Below, one piece after another: positions 34,514-45,695 of a stretch of 64,000 nucleotides of DNA. How positions within the stretch are numbered: position 1 is the first letter of the stretch; the number at the start of each line of letters is the position of its first letter. The DNA comes from Aureimonas sp. AU12 (GTDB lineage Bacteria > Pseudomonadota > Alphaproteobacteria > Rhizobiales > Rhizobiaceae): contig NZ_BBWH01000039.1 in NCBI RefSeq assembly GCF_001463705.1, positions 16,453 through 80,452 on the forward strand, given 5' to 3'. The notes below the pieces were generated by a model. The model was not told the DNA's origin. It was given only the letters and a program-made list of their open reading frames with translations, and did not search any database. The translations under genes and the position numbers were made by a program.

Positions 34514-34672
34514 TTGCCGATCGGTCCCGCCTTCGCCCTCTTCCTTCTCCTGATGCTCGTCGCGCTGCTTCCGGTCTGGCCGTGGTCGCGCGGCTGGAGC
34601 TACCGGCCGGCGATGAGCTTCGCGATCGCCTTCACGGTGGTCATCCTCGGATGGGTGACGCTGCTCATCTGA
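34514..34672 (+). CDS. 52-residue membrane protein related to DUF3309
   Basis: A short hydrophobic protein reading (M/L)PIGPAFALFLLLMLVALL, then PVWPWSRGWSYRPA and a second helix (FAIAFTVVILGWVTLLI). Its length and pattern align with the DUF3309 protein 93 nt downstream (IG...LLL..ALP.W..SR.W.Y.P), so the two look like diverged tandem copies. The TTG start at 34514 is chosen because GGAGG lies four nucleotides upstream and no ATG fits; a longer version starting at 34451 is possible. Function unknown. Confidence 0.62.
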   Translation: MPIGPAFALFLLLMLVALLPVWPWSRGWSYRPAMSFAIAFTVVILGWVTLLI

Positions 34673-34700
34673 GCGCTGCGACGAAATGTGGCATCTTTGG

Positions 34701-34725
34701 GGAACCGTGTGGTGTCCTTACCGTT
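34701..34725 (+). promoter_or_regulatory. exact EcfG-type promoter upstream of the DUF3309 gene
   Basis: GGAAC (34701-34705), a 16-nt spacer and CGTT (34722-34725) match the published EcfG consensus GGAAC-N16/17-CGTT at every fixed position. Initiation near 34733 gives a leader of about 32 nt to the start at 34765. Confidence 0.6.
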
Positions 34726-34764
34726 TTGGCGGCGAAGGAACGCGTTCACACCGGAGTTACATCG

Positions 34765-34923
34765 ATGTCCATCGGCACCATTCTTCTGATCGTCCTTATC
34801 CTCCTTCTCATCGGCGCGTTGCCCTCTTGGGGCCACTCGCGCTCCTGGGGATACGGGCCGAGCGGCATCCTGGGCTTCCTGCTCGTAGTCGTGCTGATCC
34901 TGTTCCTCATGGGCCGCATCTAG
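34765..34923 (+). CDS. DUF3309-family 52-residue membrane protein
   Basis: A small protein starting MSIGTILLIVLILLLIGALP, then SWGHSRSWGYGPSG and a second helix (LLVVVLILFLMGRI). This is the DUF3309 pattern: two helices with an aromatic, glycine-rich turn. GGAG lies 8 nt upstream. It is the second member of a tandem pair of equal length. DUF3309 genes in rhizobia are often associated with stress conditions, which fits the upstream EcfG-like element, but no molecular function is known to me. Confidence 0.85.
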   Translation: MSIGTILLIVLILLLIGALPSWGHSRSWGYGPSGILGFLLVVVLILFLMGRI

Positions 34924-34924
34924 C

Positions 34925-34964
34925 AGGCCAGCAGGCGGCGGATCAGTCCGCCGCCTGCTGGCCT
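34925..34964. terminator. long perfect hairpin after the DUF3309 gene
   Basis: An 18-bp perfect stem (AGGCCAGCAGGCGGCGGA and its complement) with loop TCAG starts two nucleotides after the DUF3309 stop. It is followed by TTGCTTG rather than a clean U-run. It can serve both converging transcripts. Confidence 0.7.
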
Positions 34965-35012
34965 TGCTTGTGGCCTTGCTTGGCGTGGCGGCGGATCAGT
35001 CCGCCGCCACGC
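34960..35012. repeat. 12-bp tandem repeat and second copy of the hairpin core
   Basis: TGGCCTTGCTTG occurs twice in tandem (34960-34983), followed by a second hairpin (34983-35012) that repeats the central GCGGCGGA-TCAG-TCCGCCGC core of the first but with different outer arms (GCGTGGC/GCCACGC). The TCAG loop of the second copy contains the stop codon of the MFS gene, so the 3' end of that gene appears to have been duplicated locally. Confidence 0.7.
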
Positions 35013-36225
35013 GGGCCGGGCTTGCGGTCGCCTCCGCAGCGGCCCGATCCGCCCCGCGCATCAGGCCGGAGAGCAGGAAGATCAGGACGAGACAGGCGCA
35101 CAGCGCCAGGAAGACCGGCGGGAAGCCGAAATGCTCGGCGAAGAAGCCGATCGCCGAGGGCGCGATGAGAATGCCGCTGTAGCCGATCGTCGTGGCGATC
35201 GAGATGGCGATGCCGGGCTTCAGGCCCTCGATGTTGCCGGCCGCCGAGAAGGCGATGGGCACGAGGTTGGAGAGGCCGACGCCGAGGATGGCGAACCCCA
35301 GGAGCGCCAGCGGCAGGCCGGGCGCCAGCGCCACCACCAGAAGCCCCGCGATGCCGAACCCGACGGAGACACGCACGGTGGCCACCGCACCCAGCCGGTC
35401 GCGGATCCCGTCGCCGAAGAAGCGGAACAGCGCCATCGTCGCCGAGAAGGCCGCGAAGGCGAAGCCCGAACTCACGACGTCGGCGCCGAGATCCTGCCGC
35501 AGGTAGATCGCGCTCCAGTCGATCGTCGCGCCTTCCGGCACCATGCCGAACAGCGCGCAGGCGCCGATCGCGACCGCCGCCAGCACCGCCGTCCGCCGGC
35601 CGCCGAGCGCAAGCGCCGCGTGCCCGCCGCCGACCTGCGGCACGGCGCCCGTCGGGGCGTCGCCGTGGTCCTCGCGCAGCGCCCGTGAGATCGGGACGAG
35701 CGCCACGAGCACCACCGCCCCGACGATCGCCGTGTGCCAGACCGAGCCGACGAGTGCGATGAGCGGCCCGCCGATGGCGGCCCCCGCAAAGCCGCCGATC
35801 GACCAGAAGCCGTGGCAGGACGACATCATCGCCTTCGGAAGGCGGCGCTCCACCGCGACGGCGTTGGCGTTCATCGCCACGTCCATGCCGCCCATCGTCA
35901 TGCCGAAGAAGAACACAGCGGCCGCCGCCAGCGCCGGGCTCGGCGAGAGGGCGAGCGCCAGCAGCGCGAAGGCCAGGAGCGCCTGACAGAGAAGCACCGG
36001 CCGGCGCGAACCGAAGCGCGAGATCGCGGCGCCGACGATCGGCATCGCCACCACCGCGCCGACGCCCAGCGCGAGGATGAGGAGACCGAGCCGGCTTTCC
36101 GTCAATCCCAGACGCTCGGCCTGCACCGGCACCTGCGGCGTCCAGTTGCCGAGCACGAAGCCGTTGACGAGGAAGGCGAGCGAGACGGCGATGCGGCTCG
36201 GCGGAAACGAGGTCGGGGCGGCCAT
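34996..36225 (-). CDS. MFS transporter
   Basis: A 409-residue inner-membrane permease with about 12 helices. The first half has GNWTPQVPVQAERLGLTESR and the inter-helix signature GAAISRFGSRRPVLL; MGGMDVAMNANAVAVERR and MSSCHGFWSIGGFAGAAIGG are typical of the FucP/YbjJ-like MFS group of sugar or unknown-substrate permeases. Start MAAPTSFPPSR at 36225. It begins 44 nt after the DeoR gene on the same strand, so the regulator probably controls it. Substrate not determinable. Confidence 0.88.
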   Translation of the reverse strand: MAAPTSFPPSRIAVSLAFLVNGFVLGNWTPQVPVQAERLGLTESRLGLLILALGVGAVVAMPIVGAAISRFGSRRPVLLCQALLAFALLALALSPSPALAAAAVFFFGMTMGGMDVAMNANAVAVERRLPKAMMSSCHGFWSIGGFAGAAIGGPLIALVGSVWHTAIVGAVVLVALVPISRALREDHGDAPTGAVPQVGGGHAALALGGRRTAVLAAVAIGACALFGMVPEGATIDWSAIYLRQDLGADVVSSGFAFAAFSATMALFRFFGDGIRDRLGAVATVRVSVGFGIAGLLVVALAPGLPLALLGFAILGVGLSNLVPIAFSAAGNIEGLKPGIAISIATTIGYSGILIAPSAIGFFAEHFGFPPVFLALCACLVLIFLLSGLMRGADRAAAEATASPARVAAD

Positions 36226-36269
36226 GGGGAATCGGCTTTCGAAGGTCTGGAAGAACGCGGCGGACGGCG

Positions 36270-37049
36270 TCAGCGCGGCAGGGGCACGCGCACGATGTCG
36301 GTTCCGGCATGAGCGAGAGCGCCGAGCAGCGTCTCGTCGCCGCCGGCATCGGTGACGAGGCGGGTGAGGCCGGCAACGGGCAGGACGGCAAAGGGCGCGG
36401 CGGTGCCGAGCTTGTCGCGCGTGGCGACCACCATGACGGCCCCGGCGGCGGCCGCGACGCGCCGCTTGAACTCGGCCTCGTCCTGGCTGAAGGCGGTGAT
36501 CCCCGCGCGGGCATCGATGCCGCAGGCGCCGAGGATCATCAGGTCGGCGCGAAACCCCTCGGCGTCGCTGACGGCGCGAGCGCCGAGGCACGCGCCGATC
36601 ACGGGATCGTAGCGCCCGCCGACGAGGACGGTCTCGACGCCGGCGCGCGGGATGATGGCCATCGCGATGGCCGGCGCATTCGTCACCACCGTGAACCGTC
36701 CGCCGCTAGGCAGCGCGGCGGCGACGGCGGCGTTGGTGGAGCCGGCGTCGATGAAGATCGTCATTCCGCCGGTGAGGAAGCCGGCGGCGGCCCTGGCGAG
36801 CGCGCGCTTGGCGTCGCCGTCCTGCCCCTGGCGCTGAACGAGCGTGCCCGTGCTCGGCGCCACGGGCAACGCGCCGCCATAGACGCGCTCGCAGAGGCCG
36901 GCGGCGGCCATTTCGCGCAGGTCCCGGCGCACGGTGTCCTCGGAGACGCGGAACTCGCGGGCGAGCGCTGCGGCGACGACGCGCCCGTCCGCGGCGAGCC
37001 GGTCGCGGATGACGTCCTGTCTCTGGCGCGTCAGGAGGAGATCGGACAT
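36270..37049 (-). CDS. DeoR/GlpR-family transcriptional regulator
   Basis: A 259-residue regulator. The N-terminal winged helix (RQRQDVIRDRLAADGRVVAA ... REFRVSEDTVRRDLREMAAAG, then CERVYGGAL) is the DeoR DNA-binding signature; the C-terminal DeoR sensor domain shows IFIDAGSTNAAVAAAL, TNAPAIAMA and LGACGIDARAGI. Start MSDLLLTRQRQ at 37049 is preferred (GGCGGGG upstream); ATGs at 37067 and 37085 are in frame. It sits upstream of the MFS gene, suggesting sugar-phosphate-responsive control of that permease. Confidence 0.9.
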   Translation of the reverse strand: MSDLLLTRQRQDVIRDRLAADGRVVAAALAREFRVSEDTVRRDLREMAAAGLCERVYGGALPVAPSTGTLVQRQGQDGDAKRALARAAAGFLTGGMTIFIDAGSTNAAVAAALPSGGRFTVVTNAPAIAMAIIPRAGVETVLVGGRYDPVIGACLGARAVSDAEGFRADLMILGACGIDARAGITAFSQDEAEFKRRVAAAAGAVMVVATRDKLGTAAPFAVLPVAGLTRLVTDAGGDETLLGALAHAGTDIVRVPLPR

Positions 37050-37171
37050 GGCCCCGCCGGTTGTCATTCGAATCTGCACGTTCATGCACGATTTGACGGC
37101 GGAGATCAACGGAACGTTGAAGGTCAGGCGCGGTCGCGTGTACCCGCCGCGACGTCCGCGCCCGGCCCGGC

Positions 37172-38038
37172 TCAACGCTCCTTGAGGTAGGCGTACCAGT
37201 AGGCGATGCCGATCGAGGCGCCGCCGAGGATGTTGCCGATCGTGACGAACAGGAGGTTCCAGAGGAGACCACCGAGCGTGATGCTCGGGAAGTCCGCCGC
37301 GCTGTGGGCGATGCCGGTCCAGAACTCCGGCGCGGCGAAAGCCTTGATGAAGAGGGCGATCGGAATGATCGACATGTTGGCGATCGAGTGCTCGAAGCCG
37401 GCGGCGACGAAGGCGGCGACCGGTAACAGGAGCGCGGCGATCTTGCCGGGCACGGTGCGGGCGGCCTGCGTCACCCAGATCGCCAGGCACACCAGCATGT
37501 TGGCGAGGATGCCGCCGGCCAGCAACGCCACCCAGCCCTTGCCGGTCTTCGTCGCCGCGATCTCCAGGGCGCTGAGGCCGACCGCGCCCTCCCCCGGCAG
37601 ATGCCCGCCCGCCGCCACGAAGAGCGCTGCGATCAGCAGCGCGCCGAGAAGGTTGCCGCCGTAGACGAGCGCCCAGAAGCGCCACATGGTTCCGGCGTCC
37701 AGCGTGTCGCGGACCCGGTTGATGACGAGCATCGTGTCGCCGGTGAAGAGTTCGGCGCCGGCCACCACCACGAGCACGAGGCCGACCGCGAAGCTGGCCC
37801 CCGCCAGAAGATGCCCCGGCCCGGAAAACCCTCCGCCGCCGGCCGAGGTCACGATGTAGAGGATCGAGCCGAAGGCGATGTACGCGCCCGCGAGGATGGC
37901 CAGAAGCAGCACGTCGCCGGCCGGCTTCTTCACCTTGCCGGAGAGATAGTCGAGGGCGATCTTCGCCGCCTCGGCAGGCGCGGCATCCTTGACGATCACG
38001 CTGGGTGGCGCGGTCTTGCCCTCGGTCTCGCTCGCCAT
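37172..38038 (-). CDS. formate/nitrite transporter (FNT) family channel
   Basis: A 288-residue pentameric-channel-type membrane protein with six helices. It shows AGAYIAFGSILYIV, AGAELFTGDTMLVINRV (the FNT loop region), the second conserved stretch AAFVAAGFEHSIANMSIIP (central-histidine motif FEHSIANM) and the C-terminal VTIGNILGGASIGIAYWYAY. Family members move formate, nitrite or hydrosulfide. It lies between pyc and the DeoR gene on the same strand, 112 nt after pyc. The substrate cannot be decided from sequence alone; the long N-terminus (MASETEGKTAPP) is hydrophilic. Confidence 0.93.
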   Translation of the reverse strand: MASETEGKTAPPSVIVKDAAPAEAAKIALDYLSGKVKKPAGDVLLLAILAGAYIAFGSILYIVTSAGGGGFSGPGHLLAGASFAVGLVLVVVAGAELFTGDTMLVINRVRDTLDAGTMWRFWALVYGGNLLGALLIAALFVAAGGHLPGEGAVGLSALEIAATKTGKGWVALLAGGILANMLVCLAIWVTQAARTVPGKIAALLLPVAAFVAAGFEHSIANMSIIPIALFIKAFAAPEFWTGIAHSAADFPSITLGGLLWNLLFVTIGNILGGASIGIAYWYAYLKER

Positions 38039-38150
38039 CCCTCAAAGCTCCCTTGTGCACCGGGCGCCCGTTCGGGCGCGTCAGAGCAGGAAGATGGGGC
38101 GAGATCCCAAGGCGACGAGCCTGCCGGCCACAAGGGCCGGCCGGGACCGT

Positions 38151-41612
<3,462 letters not shown>

Positions 41613-41717
41613 GGCCGTTCTCCCGTACGCTGCACCGGGACGAGAGTGAACGCCAAGTTTCCGCGCGTTGCAATGCAGCACGAGCCGTCGATTGTATCGG
41701 GCGATAAACTCTTCATA

Positions 41718-41732
41718 CTGGAATCATTCCAG
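41718..41732. promoter_or_regulatory. perfect 15-bp palindrome upstream of the ribbon-helix-helix gene
   Basis: CTGGAATCATTCCAG is a perfect inverted repeat (CTGGAAT-C-ATTCCAG) 18 nt before the start codon. It overlaps the CATACT -10-like element (41714-41719), with TTGTAT 16 nt further upstream. It is the sort of operator an autoregulating ribbon-helix-helix protein would use, or a site for another regulator shared with divergent pyc. Confidence 0.45.
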
Positions 41733-41750
41733 CCTCTCGGAGGATCGTCC

Positions 41751-42044
41751 ATGTGCCACCTCTTCTCGGGGATTCCCGTCAGCGAATACGAGGGCGAGAC
41801 GCGCTCGGTGCGCCTGGGTGGTCACGCGACCTCGATCCGGCTCGAAGCCGTGTACTGGCGGGCTCTCGAAGAGCTGGCGCGCTCGCAGGGCATGTCGCTG
41901 CCGCGTTTCCTGACGGTTCTCTACGACGAGGTGCTGGATCTCCACGGCGAGGCCCGCAACTTCACCTCGCTCCTGCGCTGCGCCTGCCTGCAGCAGGCCG
42001 AGCGGCAGGGCGCCGTGGGTGCCCCGGTGCGGGTCGCCGCCTGA
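41751..42044 (+). CDS. ribbon-helix-helix domain protein
   Basis: A 97-residue protein whose centre reads RSVRLGGHATSIRLEAVYWR, then ALEELARSQGMSLPRFLTVL, the beta-strand plus two-helix pattern of RHH DNA-binding proteins of the RHH_4 (aryl-sulfate-type) group found in alphaproteobacteria. ATG 41751 has GGAGG 7 nt upstream. Near the C-terminus two cysteines occur in SLLRCACLQQAE. It is divergent from pyc and carries a perfect palindrome in its promoter. Target genes are unknown; autoregulation is likely by analogy. Confidence 0.8.
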   Translation: MCHLFSGIPVSEYEGETRSVRLGGHATSIRLEAVYWRALEELARSQGMSLPRFLTVLYDEVLDLHGEARNFTSLLRCACLQQAERQGAVGAPVRVAA

Positions 42045-42064
42045 TCGTGCCGACCTGAACCGAA

Positions 42065-42102
42065 GGCGCACCGAACCGCCGAGATGCGGCATTCGGTGCA
42101 CC
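42065..42102. terminator. possible hairpin between the RHH gene and pseudoazurin
   Basis: GGCGCACCGAA pairs with TTCGGTGCACC (one G-U pair) with further inner pairing between the convergent genes. No U-run follows, so function is tentative. Confidence 0.4.
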
Positions 42103-42136
42103 CCCTTGCGCCCCGACCGATCCCGCTTGGCTCCCG

Positions 42137-42580
42137 TCAGCCGCCGGCGGCCACCTGCGCCAGCAGTCCGGTGAAGACGGGCTGCGCCTTGCCGGGATGC
42201 TTCACCGCCTTGGCGGCCTCGAGATTGACGGGCGCGCCGACCTCGATGAGCGCCACCATGCCCATCCCGTAATGCGGTGTGCATTTCACGCCGTAGAGCC
42301 CCTCGGCCGGGACGGTCAGCGTGTAGGGCTTGTTGAAGTCGCCGCGAAACGGCGCGGCACCGTCCGGCATCATGCCCTTGATCCCCTCGACATTGTGGCC
42401 GGGCTGGGTCGGCACGAATGTGACGGTATCGCCCGGCGCGGCTTTCACGAAGTCCGGCTCGAAGACCATCGGCCCCTTGGCGCCGACATTGAGCATCTGC
42501 ACCACGTGATCGGCGGCCTCGGCGGCCAATCCGGACCCGAAGAGCACGAGGGCGGCGAGAAGAGGTGTCTTGAGGGTCAT
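42137..42580 (-). CDS. pseudoazurin (blue copper protein)
   Basis: A 147-residue periplasmic cupredoxin with a signal peptide ([18 protein letters not shown]). The copper ligands are all present: H62 ([16 protein letters not shown]), C100, H103 and M108 in [16 protein letters not shown], exactly the pseudoazurin spacing. In denitrifiers pseudoazurin feeds nitrite or nitrous-oxide reductase; in others it accepts electrons from dehydrogenases. Here it lies 220 nt downstream of a GMC dehydrogenase on the same strand, with no denitrification gene in view, so it could be that enzyme's electron acceptor. Confidence 0.94.
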   Translation of the reverse strand: MTLKTPLLAALVLFGSGLAAEAADHVVQMLNVGAKGPMVFEPDFVKAAPGDTVTFVPTQPGHNVEGIKGMMPDGAAPFRGDFNKPYTLTVPAEGLYGVKCTPHYGMGMVALIEVGAPVNLEAAKAVKHPGKAQPVFTGLLAQVAAGG

Positions 42581-42799
42581 CGAACGCTGTTCCGTGGGAC
42601 TGACATGAAAGTGCGAGAAGCGGGCGCCGGAGGCACGTGCCAAGCGCATGGGGCGCCCCGCCGACATGGACGGGCAAGACCCGAGACCGCGAACGGGGAG
42701 GAGCCGGACGCGGTCTCGGCGCGACATCGGGGCGCGAAACCGCGCCTCCGGCGTCGCTGAGGCGAGCCGCCCGCGCCGGGCGGCTGCGACATGCAGGCG

Positions 42800-44368
42800 C
42801 TACAACTCGCCGCGCCCGATACGGCCGGCGATGTGGTCGGCCTGGCGCAGCGCCAAGGCGACGATCGTCAGCGTCGGGTTCTCGGCCGCGCCCGTGGTGA
42901 ACTGCGAGCCGTCGGACACGAAGAGGTTGGGAATGTCGTGCGTCTGGCCGAAGCGGTTGACGACGCCGTCCTGTGCCCGCTCGCTCATCCGGTTGGTGCC
43001 CATGTTGTGGGTCGAGGGATAGGGCGGGGTCTGGATGGTGCGGATCGCGCCGACCGCATCGTACATGGCGGCGCCCTGCTTGTAGGCGTGATCGCGCATT
43101 GCCGTGTCGTTCTCGTGATCGTCGAAGTTGACGGAGGCGACGGGCATGCCGAAGGCGTCCTTCTCCTCGGCCAGCGTGATCCGGTTGTCCTCGCGCGGCA
43201 TGTCCTCGCCGACGATCCACATGCCCGCGAGGTTCTTGTAGTTGTCGAGCGCGTCGGAGAAGTCGCGGCCCCATTTCAGCGGGTCGAGGAAGGCCGCCAT
43301 GAAGGGCAGGCCGAGCGACAGCGTCTCGAACTCGTAGCCGCCGGCAAAGCCGCGGCTCGTGTCGTGGCGCGCCTCGTCGCGCACGATGCCGGCCATCGTC
43401 GTGCCCCGATACATGTGCACCGGCTTGTCGAAGAGGCCGTACACCGTGCCGGTCGTGTGGCGCATGTAATTGCGCCCCACCTGCCCGGAGGAGTTCGCGA
43501 GGCCGTCGGGGAACTTCGACGAATGCGAGTTGAGGAGGAGGCGCGGGCTCTCGATCGAATTGCCGGCCACCGCCACGGCGCGCGCCTTCTGGCGCTGCTC
43601 GACGCCGTCGGCATCCGCGTAGACGACGCCCGTCACCTTGCCCGAGTCGTCGTGCTCGATGCGCAGCACCTGACAGCTCGGCCGCACTTCCAGCTTCCCG
43701 GTCGCCTCGCCCTTGGGGATCTCGGCCACCAGCGTCGACCATTTGGCGCCGGACTTGCAGCCCTGGAAGCAGAAGCCGAGCTGCATGCACGAGCCGCGAT
43801 CGTCGCGCGGCTCGGAGTTGATCGCCATGTTGCCGGTGTGGACTTCCTTGTAGCCGATCTTGCGGGCGCCGGCCTCCAGCACCTTGAAGTTGTTGTTGCC
43901 GGGCAGGCCGGGAATGCCGTTGGTGCGCGTCACGCCCATCCGCGTCTCCGCCTGCGCATACCAAGGCTCCATCTCCTTCAGGTCCACCGGCCAGTCGAGG
44001 AGGTTGGCGCCGGCCAACTCGCCATAATGGGTGCGCGTCTTGAACTCGTGCTCCTGGAAGCGCAGCGAGGCGCCCGCCCAGTGGACCGTGGAGCCGCCCA
44101 CCGCCTTGACGATCCAGGCCGGCAGGTTCGGGAAGCTCTTGGTGATCGCCCAGGAGCCCGAGGTCATCCGCTTGTCGGTCCAGGCCAGCTGGGCGAAGCT
44201 GTCCCACTCGTCGTTGATGAAGTCCCAGGTCTCGTGCCGCTTGCCGGCCTCGAGGATGACGGTGTCGATGCCCTTGAGGGCGAGCTGCGAGCCGAGCGTT
44301 CCGCCGCCGGCGCCGGAGCCGACGATGACGAACACGCTGTCGTCGTTGAGATCGTAGGGTGCGGGCAT
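42800..44368 (-). CDS. GMC-family FAD dehydrogenase (gluconate 2-dehydrogenase-like large subunit)
   Basis: A 522-residue flavoprotein. The FAD site is VIVGSGAGGGTLGSQLALKG at residues about 14-33, followed by VGGSTVHWAGASLRF. The C-terminal GMC signature STHNMGTNRMS ... AENPTLTIVALALRQADHI supplies the catalytic His/Asn pair. It has no signal peptide, as is normal for large subunits exported by a Tat partner. GGGAGGA lies 8 nt before ATG 44368. The small subunit gene ends 107 nt upstream. Substrate could be gluconate, sorbose/sorbitol or another polyol. Confidence 0.9.
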   Translation of the reverse strand: MPAPYDLNDDSVFVIVGSGAGGGTLGSQLALKGIDTVILEAGKRHETWDFINDEWDSFAQLAWTDKRMTSGSWAITKSFPNLPAWIVKAVGGSTVHWAGASLRFQEHEFKTRTHYGELAGANLLDWPVDLKEMEPWYAQAETRMGVTRTNGIPGLPGNNNFKVLEAGARKIGYKEVHTGNMAINSEPRDDRGSCMQLGFCFQGCKSGAKWSTLVAEIPKGEATGKLEVRPSCQVLRIEHDDSGKVTGVVYADADGVEQRQKARAVAVAGNSIESPRLLLNSHSSKFPDGLANSSGQVGRNYMRHTTGTVYGLFDKPVHMYRGTTMAGIVRDEARHDTSRGFAGGYEFETLSLGLPFMAAFLDPLKWGRDFSDALDNYKNLAGMWIVGEDMPREDNRITLAEEKDAFGMPVASVNFDDHENDTAMRDHAYKQGAAMYDAVGAIRTIQTPPYPSTHNMGTNRMSERAQDGVVNRFGQTHDIPNLFVSDGSQFTTGAAENPTLTIVALALRQADHIAGRIGRGEL

Positions 44369-44475
44369 GGTTGGAGTCCTCCCCGCCCGTCGGGGTCCGT
44401 CCTCGTCTTGTTTTGCGCGAGGTCTCGGCTTGCGGGCGCTTGATGGATGAAAGTTGGCGAGGCGTTCCGAACGGC

Positions 44476-45018
44476 TCAGACGAGCCAGTCGATGTCGTCG
44501 AAGCCGCGTTCGAGATAGCCGCCCTTGTCGAAGGACGAGCCCTCGTAGCCGAAGACCGGCCAGAGATCCTTCTGGTTGTAGAGCCCCACCACGAGATTGC
44601 CGCGCACCTTCTGGAAGAAGGGATCGGGCTCGATGGCCTTGAGCAGCGCCACCCGGTCGGCTTCCGCCTTCACCTGCGCATAGGGCACGCCGTGCGCCGC
44701 CGCCGCCGCCTTGTTCAACGCCGCCATCCCGGTTTCCAGGAGGTCGAGCTGGTCGGGCGAGCCGCGCGCCGCCTCGTCGATGATCTCGACCGCGGTGGCG
44801 TAGTGCTTGTCGGGGATCTGGTCGTGCGGGTAGCAGTCGCGCGACATCTGCACGAGCGAGGCGAAGGTCTCCGGCTTCGTCGCCTTCGGCATCTGCGCGA
44901 AGGCCTCGCCCACCACGAGGCCGCTCGGCAGGATGGACATCGCGACAAGGCCGGTCGCCGCGCCCTTGAGGAACCCGCGGCGGGACAGGCCGCCGACGGC
45001 TGGTTGCAGGACTGTCAT
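44476..45018 (-). CDS. gluconate 2-dehydrogenase subunit 3 family protein (Tat-exported small subunit)
   Basis: A 180-residue protein with a twin-arginine signal (LSRRGFLKGAATG, then a hydrophobic stretch and GEAFAQ). The mature part (FASLVQMSRDCYPHDQIPDK ... PFFQKVRGNLVVGLYNQKDL, then WPVFGYEGSSFDKGGYLERG) is the gluconate-2-dehydrogenase subunit 3 pattern. Such gamma subunits escort the folded flavoprotein through the Tat pathway. It is the first gene of the dehydrogenase unit. The third usual subunit, a cytochrome c, is not found in the neighbourhood. Confidence 0.9.
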   Translation of the reverse strand: MTVLQPAVGGLSRRGFLKGAATGLVAMSILPSGLVVGEAFAQMPKATKPETFASLVQMSRDCYPHDQIPDKHYATAVEIIDEAARGSPDQLDLLETGMAALNKAAAAAHGVPYAQVKAEADRVALLKAIEPDPFFQKVRGNLVVGLYNQKDLWPVFGYEGSSFDKGGYLERGFDDIDWLV

Positions 45019-45103
45019 GGTGCGTCTCGAGCCTCCCGTTCGAGGGGCTCGGCCGGTCCACGCCTCCCAGCGCCGGCCGCCCCCGGTTGTCGTTGCCGCG
45101 CGC

Positions 45104-45499
45104 CTAGCGGAACCGCCAGCTGCGCTCGAGAACCTCGATCTTGTAGCCGTCGGGGTCCTCGATGAAGAAGAAGCGGGCCCCGCCGCCGCCGGGGGCGTTC
45201 AGCACCTTGATGTCCTTTGGCGTCAGGCCGGCGGCGCGCAGCCGTGCATGCTCGGCCTCGAGATCGCCGACGGAGACCGCGAGATGGCCGTAGCCGCTGC
45301 CGAGGTCGTAGGGGCCGGACTGGCCCTTGTTGACGGTGAGTTCCAGCTCGAAGCCGCTCTCGGCGTTGCTCATGTAGATGAGGGTGAAATCGTCGAAGGC
45401 GATGCGGTCGGCGACCGCCAGCCCGAAGGCCATCTCATAGAAACCCACCGACCTCGTCTCGTCGAGAACCCGGATCATCGAATGAATGAGCTTGGCCAC
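45104..45499 (-). CDS. glyoxalase I / VOC-superfamily protein
   Basis: A 131-residue vicinal-oxygen-chelate protein. The GTG start at 45499 is chosen because it includes the metal-ligand histidine in AKLIHSMIRVLDETRSVGFY; an ATG two codons past that histidine would remove it. The motif ELELTVNKG, the GYGHLAVSVGDLE histidine and the final ARFFFIEDPDGYKIEVLERS with the terminal glutamate ligand fit lactoylglutathione lyase. Methylglyoxal detoxification with glutathione is the likely reaction. It is upstream of the dehydrogenase genes on the same strand, 85 nt away. Confidence 0.85.
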   Translation of the reverse strand: MAKLIHSMIRVLDETRSVGFYEMAFGLAVADRIAFDDFTLIYMSNAESGFELELTVNKGQSGPYDLGSGYGHLAVSVGDLEAEHARLRAAGLTPKDIKVLNAPGGGGARFFFIEDPDGYKIEVLERSWRFR

Positions 45500-45639
45500 G
45501 CTGCTGGGCTTTCCCTTGCCGTCCGAGGAGGCCGTCCGGTGGACGCCCTCAGTCGATGTCACGAGCCTAGGACGGGCGAATTTACGGCGGGTAGTAGCAT
45601 GATACGACACCGCCCCACGCCCTGATGCAGCGCAAACGA

Positions 45640-45671
45640 ACGAGGCCCGCCGCGGGTGCGACGGGCCTCGT
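45640..45671 (-). terminator. terminator-like hairpin after the DMT permease gene
   Basis: ACGAGGCCCG pairs perfectly with CGGGCCTCGT around a 12-nt loop, 24 nt past the stop; on the minus strand it is followed by TCGTTTG, a weak U-run. Confidence 0.55.
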
Positions 45672-45695
45672 CATCGGCAGGAAATGCGAGGCGCT

